A DNA stretch of 64,000 bases from Mactra quadrangularis (lineage: Eukaryota > Mollusca > Bivalvia > Venerida > Mactridae): contig CM046307.1 in assembly GCA_025267735.1 (NCBI GenBank), positions 54,059,395 to 54,123,394 of the forward strand, given 5' to 3'. The translations under genes were made by a program, and so were the position numbers. The notes below the pieces were generated by a model. That model did no database searches. It saw only the letters and a program-made list of their open reading frames with translations, and was not told the DNA's origin. Positions 37,653-50,800 of the stretch are shown here, piece after piece. The stretch's first letter is position 1. The number at the start of each line of letters is the position of its first letter.

Positions 37653-40600
37653 TAGTTACATGTAAAATGTATCATTCGTTGTATAGCCATTTCAAAGTAA
37701 CAGTTTCATTGATAGCAATAATCTATTATAAGTGTTCCATGTTCTTACATCGTATATTTTAGATTTTGGAAGAGTAATAATAAATTGATTTGTACTAGTT
37801 TTTGCTTATAATGCTCCGAAAGAAAAAAATATGAGTAATTACGACAAAATTACCTATTTATTGAATTCGTCGCTTTTATTCCACAGAGACGTAAATTAAC
37901 TTTTGACAATAATTGGTACCATTGTGTCCATTGTTTGCAAGCTTTACATGACTGTAAGAATGATATCGCTTTGGAACTATTATTATGTGTAGACAAAACT
38001 TTAGTAGCCTTTTCAATTACCCCTAACGTTCCAAAACGTTCTGTAACGTTACATTTGGAACTCCTCGGCCATTCGCTGCGAATAATCTCGGACATATTTA
38101 GACGCTATTTTGAAACTACCGGTGTTGAAGTAAACAAATATACGATCGTTTAGGCAATGAGTGATGTTTCGTTTTTAGTCCTTAACGATCGTATATCTGT
38201 TAATTAGATAAGATTATTCGCTTAATAGTAACTGTCTGGGTCTTCAAATGTCTGTATTGTTCTTAAAACTGTATAAATATGTTTTCGTCGGTTTGAAATT
38301 ATGACGATTACATACCTGCTTGGTTATTATGAACTCAAGAGATCATACTCGTATATACAAGCATTTTACAAATGTAAGCACTAGAATAATAAAGGTGCAT
38401 CTTATATTAGAATAAAATCGAAAAGCCCCTTGTTTAATTAATGTAATTCATATATGTTTTATGTTTATTGTAAATGGTTTACAAGTTGAACTTGAAGAAC
38501 AATTTGCCTTTTTTCTATCTCGAGTTGACTTTGTCGGCTAGGACTAGATGATCTTTGCTATTGACCATAAACATTTTTTATTTTGATTTAAAATCATTTG
38601 ACGGTGCCCTTTCATCCAGAAAAATGAATAATATGAGATTTGTCTTTCTTTTTAAAGTCTTTAGCATCATTTAATTTTGATCATTTGTCATTTTAGTTTG
38701 GTCCTTCTTGTTGCTTGCTTTACTCATAGATATTTATTCAATACCAAAGAGTGACACCAAGTCACACAGTTCAACATTTCTTCATCAGTGAACAATTTTC
38801 ATGTAGGAAGTGGATACCACTCCAGATGTAATGATTAGTAATAACTCCACTTACATCGATATTACCACAGAGTTCTAAATGGAAATCGTTATACTAGTAT
38901 CTAATGATGTTGGTGACCGATACTCACCACTTAGTAGATTTATCAAACCGTAACGGCTTTTATATTAATTAATCCACGTGATTGAGACTAAAATCTCGCT
39001 CTAGTTCTTTATGATATTTGAACAGTATGTTTCGAGATTAACGTTCACACCATGAATCATATTTGTGTCAACAGATATTGAAACATTTATGACTGGATCT
39101 TGTGTGAATTATAGTGTTTAATATTATCAGTATAATCAAACCATTTTTCATGTTTCACATAATAAATACATTGTATCTTGGGCGGTGCCGGATGATGTGA
39201 GAGTCGTGTTTGGACTCCCATTTCGAATTAATTAAAATATCACCAAAAATTGAACCGATCTCAATTAATTGAAAATATATTCATAAAAAACGAATTATTA
39301 TTCATAAAAAAAGGTATATTTTAGTTACAAGTGTATAGATGTCCAGCGTAATGTATGAGTCACTTTATCCTCGTTCTTTACACTTTTCCGGTTTAATTAA
39401 CTTTCAGCCATATTGGCATTTATACAAATATGTTCGCCTCTTCCATCATCGTTGACTAACACCAATTGTTTACGCTATGATCTGTCTCAGTAGAAACTAT
39501 TCTTCTAAGCTCTGTGATCAGTTGTAATGATTCTCTCCCTAGCTCACTTGATCAATTACATTTTATCTCTCGCGCAAAGATCGCTTGTTGTCGATAGTAG
39601 TTGTCTAATGTTATGGGGATTTAATTTGATTCCATATGATGAAAGCATTGCTTTTATTCAGAAATTAAACAATTTTATGTAACATTGGTGTCACTGTAGA
39701 GTGTTACATTGCTTTGAATAATTAATTGATGAGTTTTTATTCACCGTAGAGTGGTTTTCATTTTCCAGTTCAAGTAGAAAACAAAACGGCTATTAAACTT
39801 GATTGGAACATTTTAACATTAATTCCGCCCTTTGATTTAAAACCAAACATTTCCAACGAAGTGGCTTTAGCTCTCAGGGTTTAATGATTTTTTTCTTTAT
39901 TGTGTTTATTTTGCAAGTATGATTGTGTACGTTTCTGAGCGCTTTCGACGCTGGACTGGTTCCCTTTTAAAATCCATATATGCATTGGCTCGAAACCCGT
40001 CAAAGTTGACTTAAGGAAGGGATATTGTCCCATTTACTGAGAGACAAACTATGAGGTCAGAAATTTGCCATGTCTTGGGTATAATTATGAACTTGTTGCA
40101 CCATCGAACTAAAATAACGTTAGTGCAAGCTAAGCTAAAGTTCGTGTACTGAATACAAGTGTCCATGTGGCACTTTGTCTATATCTGGTAGCAAGGATAT
40201 AGACCAATCTGTTTAATACCACTTTAGGCAATGTTTTGACGTCGGCTACTAGCATGGTTTGTATTGTACAAAGTAATGATGCATTATTACGTAGATGAAA
40301 TATTTACGACCGTCTGTTCAGTCATTTATTTGAGAATAATCATATCTGATTACCAATTATGGTATTACAGAGTGGTCTAGTCTGCAGCAAATAACAGCAG
40401 GGTCAATATTGCTCCAATTGCTGCGTTTGCCGAACATAAAAACGCTATAAAACGCTATAAAAACTAACACTTAATCTTTACAACTTGTCTGTAACATTTC
40501 ACTAGTATAGAATTAATCACATGATCAAAGCTTTACTATTGTTAGAACTAAGACAAAAGCTAAAAAGGTCAAATTATGTTTTGTTATCTTGAATCATTTA

Positions 40601-40719
40601 TTGAAGTTTATTTTAGAACGCGCCTACAACTAAACGTTGGAATCTAATGGTAGCATCTGGCACGGTATTTTTGTAAGCATAGTTGCGTAACAACCTTATT
40701 AGACAGCTGTGTATGGGTT
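37653..40719. other. 3 kb of non-coding DNA
   Basis: No supported gene. Overlapping opposite-strand frames at 37850-38153 lack domain content. A small inverted repeat, ATACGATCGTT / AACGATCGTAT, lies at about 38139-38195. Confidence 0.45.
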
Positions 40720-41222
40720 GGTTCCATAGCAAACTTGGAAACTGGGAACTTCTCGTTGCGTCCATGATAACCTTATAAAATTTGTATGCAACGTGGCGTT
40801 CATGGCGACCTTAAAATCTGTTTATGCTTTTTATGTATTTCATGTTGTTTCCATGGCAACTTTGTATACCACGTAGCTTCTATGGTAACTAAGTAAACTT
40901 TGTATGCCACGTTGGTTTCATGGCAACCGTGTAAATTTTGTATGCCATGTAGCTTCTATGGCGACTAAGTTAACTTTGTATGCCACGTTGGTTTCATGGC
41001 AACCGTGTAAATTTTGTATACCACGTAGCTTCTATGGCGACTAAGTTAACTTTGTATGCCACGTTGGTTTCATGGCAACCGTGTAAATTTTGTATGCCAT
41101 GTAGCTTCTATGACAACCTTTTTAACTTAAGTTTGTACATGTATGCCGCATTGCTTTTATTGCAACCTTGTAATTTTTACATGCAATGTTGCTACTATGG
41201 CAACCTTACAAACTTTATCTAA
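40720..41222 (+). repeat. Minisatellite of about 39-bp units carrying ATGGCAAC motifs
   Basis: About a dozen degenerate units follow the pattern 'TTGTATGCCACGT' + 'GTTTCATGGCAACC', alternating in the middle as a 78-bp higher-order unit (40895-41110) with 'GCTTCTATGGCGAC'. Each unit keeps ATGGCAAC or ATGGYRAC, which is an RFX X-box half-site on one strand. The frame at 40980-41222 is repeat-derived. Variant units occur at both edges. Confidence 0.88.
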
Positions 41223-44200
41223 CCATCTCTTACAATCTGCTTGTATTTGACAGGAAAATATGACAGATTGTTAATGATGGTCCTTGGTATCAACTGGGGA
41301 GAAGTTATAGTTTATTAATCAGGAAAGATGGGCCCTCATACATCTTTATTTTCTTGAGAAAATTATATGAAAATCGCATTGAAGCATGACAGCCATTGTT
41401 CATTGTATATCCCTTGGGTTTTCTATGTTAAGCAATAAAGAAAACCTTGATCCAGAATTGTGCCAGAAAATCTGCGGCATATTCATTGTTCCAGCTTTTT
41501 TGTAAAGAAACAATCTAAATGGTTCAGTAATATTTATCTATTATCATCAGCGTAAGTTCCACTAACCATTTTCTGTGATCTATCATGCTGTCAAGTAGTT
41601 TCTCTTTTTAATCCAATTTTCTATGATTAATGTCCAGTCTATATTTCCTTACATGTAACCAATTGGCTATGATTGTGATATACAACATATTGAATATTTT
41701 CTCCGTTTTCTTCTCTTTCTTGGTGATTGGTGAACGTTTTTGTCGGACTTCTATTAATAACAATGGATATTACTTTTCATGAATAATTGAATTACTTGTC
41801 TTGTATTTCCAATTTTGTGTCAAGAATATTTTTTGGAAAATATTACATTACGCAAGATTAGTTTAGTCATCTTTTGTATGTGTCAGAACTTTTGATGTAT
41901 GGGTTAAGTTTCCAAGTGGTGAAATATGAGGGCGACTTTCATGACTTAAATGCACTGCCTCTAGTGGTTTATTTTTTCAACGAAGAGGGATTCCGACCTG
42001 GAATGTTCAATTGCTATATCCAGTAAAATAAAGTTTCATTGTTTTTCTGTACAACTGATATGGTCACAATTATAGACAAACCAACGTTTATGGAGTCTAT
42101 CAAATAAAAATATAGTCTTGTCGTAGATAGAGCTGGAATGAACTTGTACACTCGTATATTGTGAAATTTAATTCAACCATCCGTGGCGCTTACCTTACCC
42201 CGCTGATTTAAATACTCACTATATGCTCCATAATCTCCGTACATATATAAGAATGTGTATTGTTATTGATCGTGTGTATAGAAGTAATGTAGTTAGTATT
42301 ATGACGTCGTGGCGCCACAGGGGCCGTTCGTACAGTACGTGAATTTTGCCACTTAGATTACGTAAAATGCTGGTATTTACCGTATTAAACATGTTTCATA
42401 TTGGCGGATTTTACATTTTGTTTGTGTCTATGGCCATTTTACACCTTTGCTGTTGATTAAAAACTCCAAATTTGAAGCATCGATATAAACATGATTCTTG
42501 TCAAAGGACAATATATAGAGAACAACAACAAGGTCATGGAAAATATTTTATGACATCTAGATGTACATCACATTGGGAATTTGATCAACAATATTTATAA
42601 TTCTATCAATAACCATAGCTATAATATGAGTTCTATGTCCACACTTGGGTTTTTGTTCAATATTCATTTATCGCCCCAATTATTGCAGTCTTTTTCTTAC
42701 AGCTAATGACTTAAGGGAGTAGCTATCAAAAGAGAGCTGTTAATGTGAAATTGAGATAACTAATTAGATTATCATCACCATTGTGTGACATTTGATGGAA
42801 TCAATTTGTACTATGAGTTGCACTTAAACCACGTGATCCCTAAGGGCTCTCCTAGGCTTACAATGAACAAAATACAACTTTCATTCGATCTGATTTTCGA
42901 TTCTTCGCATTCCTGAAAGCCCAGACAGGGAATTGTGGCATTAAAGTACTAATGGTTTGGGTTATTGAAATTTTTGTTGCGAATCTAAAATTTGGCGCAA
43001 ATCTGCATAATCAATGTCAATATATCATGTCAGATTTGGCTGCGAAAAATAAAATTTCTGTCACGCCGAAATGTCAGTTTTTATTAAAGAAGTGTTTTGG
43101 GTTCCATATGGTAATAAATGGCCCGAGTTGTTAAAAATGTGTGAATTGTTGATGCCATTTGATGGAATGATAATGTAATAATGACTGATGCCCGACTGAG
43201 ATGAAACATTCGGATTGTGTTGAAGTTTGATGATGATTAAAATAGAATTGTTCTGAGTGTTGAAGACATTTCTTAGTCATTGTTGCATGCAAGGATCACA
43301 CATTTACAACTTTTTCGCATCGAAAATCCTATGGTATGCAGAATTATCATAATTTTATTGTTGAGTCATTTTCATTTTAAAGACCGTCATGCTTTTTTTT
43401 CTGAAGATTCACTTATTTGGTGAGAAAGGATTAATTTATTAATAAGGACAACATTCCTGTATTCTTTTTATAAAGTTGTTAATGATTTTTGATGAAAATG
43501 TGAACATTGTTGCTCTGGACAGTGGAATTTCAATACAAATAATAAATAAATCACAAATTATATATTTAATATTTTCTTCGCGAGTTCTCTCATAACTTTA
43601 GCAAAATTATTTATGTGCCCTAGAAACACAGTCCCGTAGATTGTGTCAGTTTGACTATTTTGCAATCCAGAACTGTTTGTAAGATTAGAAACCTTGGTAA
43701 AACATACATTGTACCTCAATTTGTCGCAGAACGTCGACCGATTTTTCATTTTAAACACATTGTTCTATACATTGAACACCAAAATTTCTTGTCTATTTCA
43801 GTACAATCATACATTGTAACACATACTGAACATTCCTCGTTGTGCTAGTAATTCGGTACCACTATAGCCTAGTATTTAATAAAACCATTTTATAGCTAGT
43901 TATTAGCATGTTTAAGTAATTCAAATGAAAAAATGTCGGTAACAATTGGATCAGACCACAGATTCTCACACTTAATTGTCTATATCAGAACGATAATTGT
44001 ACAACATATAATACATCAACACCCCTCTGCTTGTTGTCTATTTCACTACAATATTTTTATGCTACATATTGAACATCCCTCATGGCGTATTTTTCTGCAT
44101 CCATTGGCTTTTTTGGTTGGGTTTGACGCCGTAACTTCACTGTTTAGGTCATATTACGACAGTCAGTCAATCTACTTACCGTTTCTGGAGAGACTTGATA

Positions 44201-44239
44201 TCTCGATGTAGCTGTTAACCAGTTACTACGCACTTACTA
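41223..44239. other. 3 kb of non-coding DNA upstream of the first visible receptor exon
   Basis: No exon recognised. Degenerate copies of a 'CATTGAACA..CC..TTGTCTATTTCA' segment occur at about 43770-43835, 44010-44090 and just before the acceptor at 44703. Confidence 0.5.
44106..44165 (-). repeat. SINE 3' tail fragment with hairpin
   Basis: On the minus strand GTCGTAA, then TATGACCTAAACAGTG, then TTACGGC form a seven-pair stem with one G-U pair (plus-strand positions 44128-44134 and 44154-44160), followed by 'GTCAAACCCAACC'. It corresponds to the tail of the family-1 SINE and the mini-retroposons. Confidence 0.7.
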
Positions 44240-44424
44240 TCATCAGTGACTGTTAACTTTCCTACATGATTAAGAACCAATGGTTGGGGAGAGCAATGGC
44301 CGTAGTAATGATTTTATGACCAATCCCGTAGATAGTACATTGAATGTCCCACCCGGGAATTGAACCCACGACCCCTCGATCAGTTGACTTGCGTGCTACA
44401 GACTGAGCTAATCGGGCGGTACAC
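44240..44424 (-). mobile_element. tRNA-derived SINE, family 4
   Basis: The minus-strand head 'CGATTAGCTCAGTCTGTAGC' with B box 'GTGGGTTCAATTCCCGGGT' is a good tRNA-like Pol III promoter. A decayed copy lies at 54445-54583 in the same orientation. Because the T-arm and acceptor do not close properly, I call it SINE rather than a tRNA gene. Confidence 0.72.
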
Positions 44425-44703
44425 TAGTATTCTCCTGCGCATCGGCCAAATGTTTCACTCTCGTTCACTTCTGTAAAGTTACGGTAGATAATTCATTGAG
44501 CCGCGAAGGGAGCATCTGGGTGGATACAATCTCCGTAAACAGATATCCTGTAGAGCGTTGTCGTACATGATCTCTACTTTCTCAATACAGGGTTAGCGAG
44601 TTGGCGAGCGGAAAATTTAGATCGGGTTTTAATCAGATTGGAGTGGATAGCACTTCTTTTCATTATACATATTAAACATGCCTTGTTTTGTTGTATATTT
44701 CAG

Positions 44704-44862
44704 GTGATGTAAGAGATCTAATGCAAAGATGTCCTGATGGATCATTTGGATATAAATGTAAATATAGATGTCGATGTTATAATGATGAACCATGTGATAA
44801 AGTAACTGGTATGTGTTATAGAGGATGTGCTCATGGTTATTGGGGACCAGGATGTCAGCTAA
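44704..44862 (+). CDS. Exon: EGF-like domain 1
   Basis: About 53 residues with the eight-cysteine pattern RCPDGSFGYKCKYRCRC..CDKVTGMCYRGCAHGYWGPGC. The CxxGxxGxxC..C and 'GYWGPGC' ending is the MEGF/Tie type of EGF-like repeat. The acceptor TATATTTCAG and donor GTAAGT are both strong. Phase 1 at both ends means at least one upstream exon exists, which I cannot find in the 44.7 kb to the left. Confidence 0.9.
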
Positions 44863-47800
44863 GTAAGTCATTTATTTATTTTAAAAAAATAATGACATTT
44901 CATAGTCTAAATTTCATGCTTATGCACCTACACCGACTTTACAGCTATCATCCATGGCCATCTGGGTACTGGTATCTACCTATCAACTTCCGGCTTGGGA
45001 GTCGTTTACTTCGCATAGTGCAACTGACAAATTGGCGCAACGGAATTATACCACCCATGTTACACCTGGGTGGAGTGAAGCAATCGCAAGTAAATTCCTT
45101 GCCCTATGAAATAAGCAGCGCCCCATAGTATGTAGTAGGTATCTACTTTTAAAACTGAAACCGGCAACTTTAGTAAAATCTTTCAATGTAGTGAAAGAGT
45201 GCTTCACCGATACCCAGTTACTAACTGTTCAAAGAAAACGACATCTGCTGATAAATGCATTGTTGACATCACTGCGAATGATTACATGCAGCGACTGTTC
45301 ATTCTTTCGCTCCAAATCATTTAACTATTTCGTATTGTATTAAAACTGTGAATCAGTTTGATAATTGCAATAATTTTTAATCAATATATAGATTAGATGA
45401 ACTTACATAATAATTGACCTATTTGGGGCGGGACCGTAAATGATAGTACTAGAGAATCCAAATATTATAGAATCGGAGAATATTATTCATTTCATAGTTA
45501 ATCGAACTGTGCACAATAAACTTTCGTTTCATTTTTCTTAGAATATCAATGTTTCTAGTGTAACTTTTTTCTTTTGAGCTTTTGTTTCCAAAAGTTCTTG
45601 AGTCCGCACTTTTTCAATTAACAAATCGACTTTCAATAAAATTCCACCTAAGAAGACAAATATGGTGTCCTCTGTGTCTATTTCCACGGCATCTTACAAT
45701 TTGTCATTCTACAATTTTCTCATGCACATGCTCTTCTCACTTTTAGATAATAATTGTTTTTACAATGGTAAACCTCACCAGTACCAGGGACGTGTGTCAG
45801 TCACTACAAGTTTGCATATCTGCCAAAGATGGGATTTACAATACCCACACCGCCATTCCTATGATAAAGACGAGTTTCCGGACAAAAGAATTCCGGACAA
45901 TTTTTGTCGTACAACGATGGACTCGTCAAGACCATGGTGTTATACAACAGATAAAGCAATCCGATGGGAAAATTGTAACGTGAATAATTGCAGTAAGTGT
46001 TCACATGTTAACTGTCTCGTAAAAAATGTCAAAAGTGATTTCATTTTGTTAGGCAATGACATGTAATGAGACATTGTGTTAAAATTGACTGTAGAATTTT
46101 ACGCGTTGACGCCACTAGAGTATTGGAAATAACATTGGATTTGTTTTCAAATTTATATGGTTCTATTTATACCAAGGTCTCAAAACATAGGTGTCTCAAA
46201 GCATCTGGAATACTGGTTGTAAATTTGTAAATTTGACTTGCCTATATGTTTTAGATTATTCTATCATTTGCTGAAGTCCAACAACTAACTATGGCTTCTA
46301 AAGAAAAATGATTTTTGCAAAGATTTACATTATACGAACACCATATATAAGAAATAGCAAAACAGTGGCACACTGATATAGCGCTGGCTGAATTAAATAT
46401 GAATCGATGGTTGATATTGAATATATTCTGTGATGTGAGAAGTCGCCAGCTGTTTTTTAAAGGGTAGGGTAGTGCTGGTAAAGCTCGGTTGATAAGCCAG
46501 AAGCAGTACAGAACTTAATACAAACGATTGATAAACGACTTAAACTAAAACAAAAATTATGCAATGTATGTCAGAAAGTTTTGACATAAGTCTCAATAGT
46601 GTTGGTTTAGATATCTGCAAGCTAAATACTTAAAGAAGTGCCGTTTTAAAAAATTTAATTGAATTATTGGTATAAAACTAAGACAATCAAAATCTTTACT
46701 TATTGTGTTTATTTGAATTTTTTGTTCAATTTGGAAATATTAATATGATACAATTTTTAGTGATTCTTTTCTTTTTTCTTTTAACGTCGTATTCAACACA
46801 TATATAGGTCATATATACGAAGGCTAGGTTTCCTGGATACTTTTCTATCACCAGTACTAACTTACCCTACCACGAGGCCGACAACTCATGTATAGGGTAT
46901 GACCTGTCGCGTTCGGGTTTCGAACCCGCGATCTCCGGATTCGAAGTCAGACATGCTAACCACTACGCCACGGCCGCGGCTGCAAGTTTTGAGTGAGATT
47001 GCATGAAATGTGTTATGCCATGGACCCTATACACATGTTTATTTAGGGTCTTTGGTTATGCTTTGAGAGATATGGGTTTCGGCACACCCCAACATCCACT
47101 GTGTCAGTCCATGACTAAATATACAACGCGATGATGTATATTAGCAGAAAAACAGATGTCTGTTTAACAAACAATATTATAGAGAGTTATTGGTGTGCGC
47201 TCTTATATGGAATGCGTTTTGAATATGCCTGTGCATGCGGAACTTTTCGGCTGTTACTGCCCAATGACTGTCTATAACTCACTCATGGAAGCCACCATTG
47301 AAGTAAGCAAAGGTTATACTAAAAAGCGTACGTACTTTATGTGGCAAGACAGCTAGACGAGAAATTTTAAGTTAATGCATTTATTTATCTGACGTGTTTT
47401 GTAAACATTTCATTTGTTTTGTTTAGCATTAATAAATGATCTACTTGTGTATTTAGTTAAACTATGTTCCCTGTCTGAATTACCAGTACAGACAACATAT
47501 GGTCTGGTAGGAGATGATATATAACAAAAAGTGACATAACTGAACTATACTAATGACCTTAGACTATTTTATTGGATGTATTTTTCTCCCACTGTCTGTG
47601 CTTCTTAATTAAGTCCAATAAGTCTTTCAGTTGATACTTAAGTCTAGGGACTTATTTGTCACCTTACGTATTATATATATAAATTGTTTAATATAATCAG
47701 GAATTAAGATATTTTTCTGTTATTTACGTCCCTGATATTATATCTTTTCTCTCTCTGCTAACAGATTGTCCAATGGGAAGATTTGGACACAATTGTGATA

Positions 47801-50800
47801 TGGAATGCCATTGTGCAGACAGTGGTGAGGCGTGTGATAGCATTATGGGTATTTGTAAATCCCAGTGTGCATTGGGATGGAAAGACTTTGATTGTCAGAC
47901 ACGTAAGTAGATATCTTGTCTTCATTTGATGATTAAATTTTTATACTGACATTCACTATTCATCATCCTTCTTTTGTGAGACGATAGGTGAGGGAATTGT
48001 CTCAGATCGCCCTATTTTGACGTAAATATAGGCATCTGAGACTTAGAACTTTTTCTAGTTCATGATTAAAAATACATTTTAATGCAACATTGACAAGCAT
48101 TTATACGTCTAGCTTACAACTGTCATTTTGATTGAAATACATACATTGCAACTTCTTTAGTCTATGTAATAATATCACTAACGTGTACTTTATAATCCTA
48201 CTGGAACAACAATGCAGTGTGACAAGTGTCTGTGTCAGTCTGCTGTGTAATCTAATTAAACTCAGACTGTTTGATTAATGCTCAACAATATTCTTGATGG
48301 TATAGATGTGAAGGTTTTTATTCGCCAAACATATTCAGTTGAACATTTTATTGTAAGCACTCTTTTTTACTGGGATTGATGTCGTGGCAATACAAAGTAT
48401 GGTCAGTTTACGACGGAGTGGCGCCACACATTAATTGCCTTTAATCTATGAAAAAAGGATTCTTGGGTCTAAATGCAAACAAACAGAAAACAATGAGATT
48501 TACATGAAGCTGCTAGGGATTCTGGCAGCTTAAGAAAAGCACCTCAGTGTTTTGAATGTACCATTTTAAAGATACGGAAGTCAAATCCAGATATTTAATA
48601 TATTGTAAAACAGGAGCCTATATAAGGTCCAGTCTTAATGTGATTGCAGCGTTTACAATAGCTTAAGGTCTTCAGCAAAACCGAAGGTATACTTTTTATG
48701 AAGTGGTACGCTGAAGACAAAGTCTGTAATAAAAGTCCATCAATAATCATGCCAGGAATCTCCCACGCTCGCATCAATTTAATACCGGATATGATGAAAA
48801 ACAGAATGTTAAAAAAGCTTATACAGTTTTTGAAGCCAGATTTATGTTTACAAAGGCATACAAAGAATAAAGAAATATAGGGCACATAAGGTCAGTGGTT
48901 CAACGTCTTAGAGCCAATGATCTAGTAGATCAGTCAAATTACTTACACGTACATTATATGTTTATATTAGTTTGTTTGTGATGTATAGTCTTAACGATGA
49001 TATCATTGTTTTATCTGGAACATTCAAGAGTATAATAACCTGTGCCTTGTCAAAACCATGAAATACTGGCATTTTGAATACTTGATAAATATTGTTTGAT
49101 TGTTGTTGTAGAATTATAGAAGAAAATATAAAACGTTGTACATTTGTCTATTTATCCAAACCATGCATAAAATATACATAAGACTGTTCAGAGGGAAATG
49201 ATCTGGTATTTTCGTGAGTCGTGACTAGTCTAAGACCAGATCTTAGCAGAATATAAATATTTTTCAGTAGTTGGCAATAAAAGTTGTACGGGTTTACCAC
49301 ACACTCCTTTAAACACTTATTTTTAATAATCTAATTTTCAAAAGATTTTAGCATCATCATCAAGTCTTATGTTGATTTCAGTCGCACTGCTCCATCAGTA
49401 TTATCAGTACTTTAAATACCTCACATTGACAGTTTATAAAATCCTCACAGCTTCAACGTCACACTGTGGTACTTCAACTAAATAAGGGGAAAGTACCACT
49501 GTGTTGAGTTTGTGAGAGTTAAGGCGCTTATATGCATTTATCAGTGGCATCCGACTATGATGCCATAAATGATTGGACAATAGACCTAGTTCGGAACTCC
49601 ATTTCAGTCCGTGCACAGGCGGTAAAAACAAAGTTTTTTTAAACATTGTCGAAAAGCACAAAATATGGATTAAATGCTTTTGTTCTTTGTACACATACAT
49701 ATGTATGTTCATTGTAACGGTGAACGTATGTTCGTACTGCAAGGAAACCCAAAGTATTTAAATTCTTGATACTATAGTATATTTATAGCACATGAATGAA
49801 AGTTTGATTAATGTGTGATTTCCTTGTATAAATTTTTCAGCTGATAGATGTCCTAACAATACATATGGTTGGGATTGCTCAGAGAAATGTTATTGTAGAA
49901 ATCCAGATCATTGTGATAGATTTACTGGGCCAACGCCTCAATGCTATTGTATCAAGGGTTTCTTTAATGCACCTAATTGTGAAGCAGGTATTGTTTAACT
50001 TTTTAAAATTTCTTTTGTCTATTGTGTCAACTGTTTTAAGGATGACATGACTTTTCCTCAAGAATGTCACTTTTTGACATTAATTTCTAATCTGCATGTA
50101 TAAGTCATTACTAACCATTCACGTGTCATTGTAGCCCATTTATTAACTAACATGCGGTTTTTTTACATGGGTCGCTTGTAACCCAGGCCTTAGATACCAC
50201 AACTTTTGAAACGTATCACAAAGAATGTCGCGGACAATTACATTCGGTCATGCGCAGTCAGATTAAGCGCAATGTTATGGCGTTAGGTTAACACCTACGC
50301 GTGAAAAAATAGTCTCGTTTTTAACAACAACAGACTGTATTAAGCATTCTTGTTATGCCCTGTTGAACCCACGTCCGGACAGTGATATTGTCACTTTGAT
50401 TATTAATCTGCATTGCTAGCTGACATTGTGTAATAAATTGCCATGAGCTTCAGTCCAGTAGTATTGGCCTTCTAATGGCTTGAGAGGTCCCGGCTTGAGC
50501 CGCACTAGTGACGCAGCTAATTTCCTTGAGCAAAAAGTTAAACTAACCCATGATTGCTTCACTTACTCAACTGTGAATGAGCACTGTGATCGTGAGAACC
50601 ATTTGCTTGAAAGTTATCTCAATGATCATGAGTTATTGTACTAGATTGAAAAGTTAGCTGAACATGAATATTGAAGCACAATTTAATATGAATTCAACTT
50701 TACGTTATGCCAAATGTACGCCAATGAACGCGCAACATCAACATTTTTACTGTCATCGCAAATATCTTGCACACCATTTTTGAATCTGCTAGTGGCAATA

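Noticed and set aside
37850..38153. Opposite-strand frames of 81 and 72 codons
   Set aside because: Each is open only because of local composition; neither has domain content or gene context.
40980..41222. 80-codon open frame
   Set aside because: It lies entirely in the ATGGCAAC minisatellite and its periodic residues mirror the DNA repeat.
44340..44424. A tRNA gene on the minus strand
   Set aside because: A and B boxes are good, but the T-arm and acceptor stem do not close together in register, and a decayed relative exists at 54445-54583, so it is a SINE head.
49434..49742. 102-codon minus-strand frame in an intron of the receptor
   Set aside because: No recognisable domain, antisense to the gene, and without splice or promoter support.
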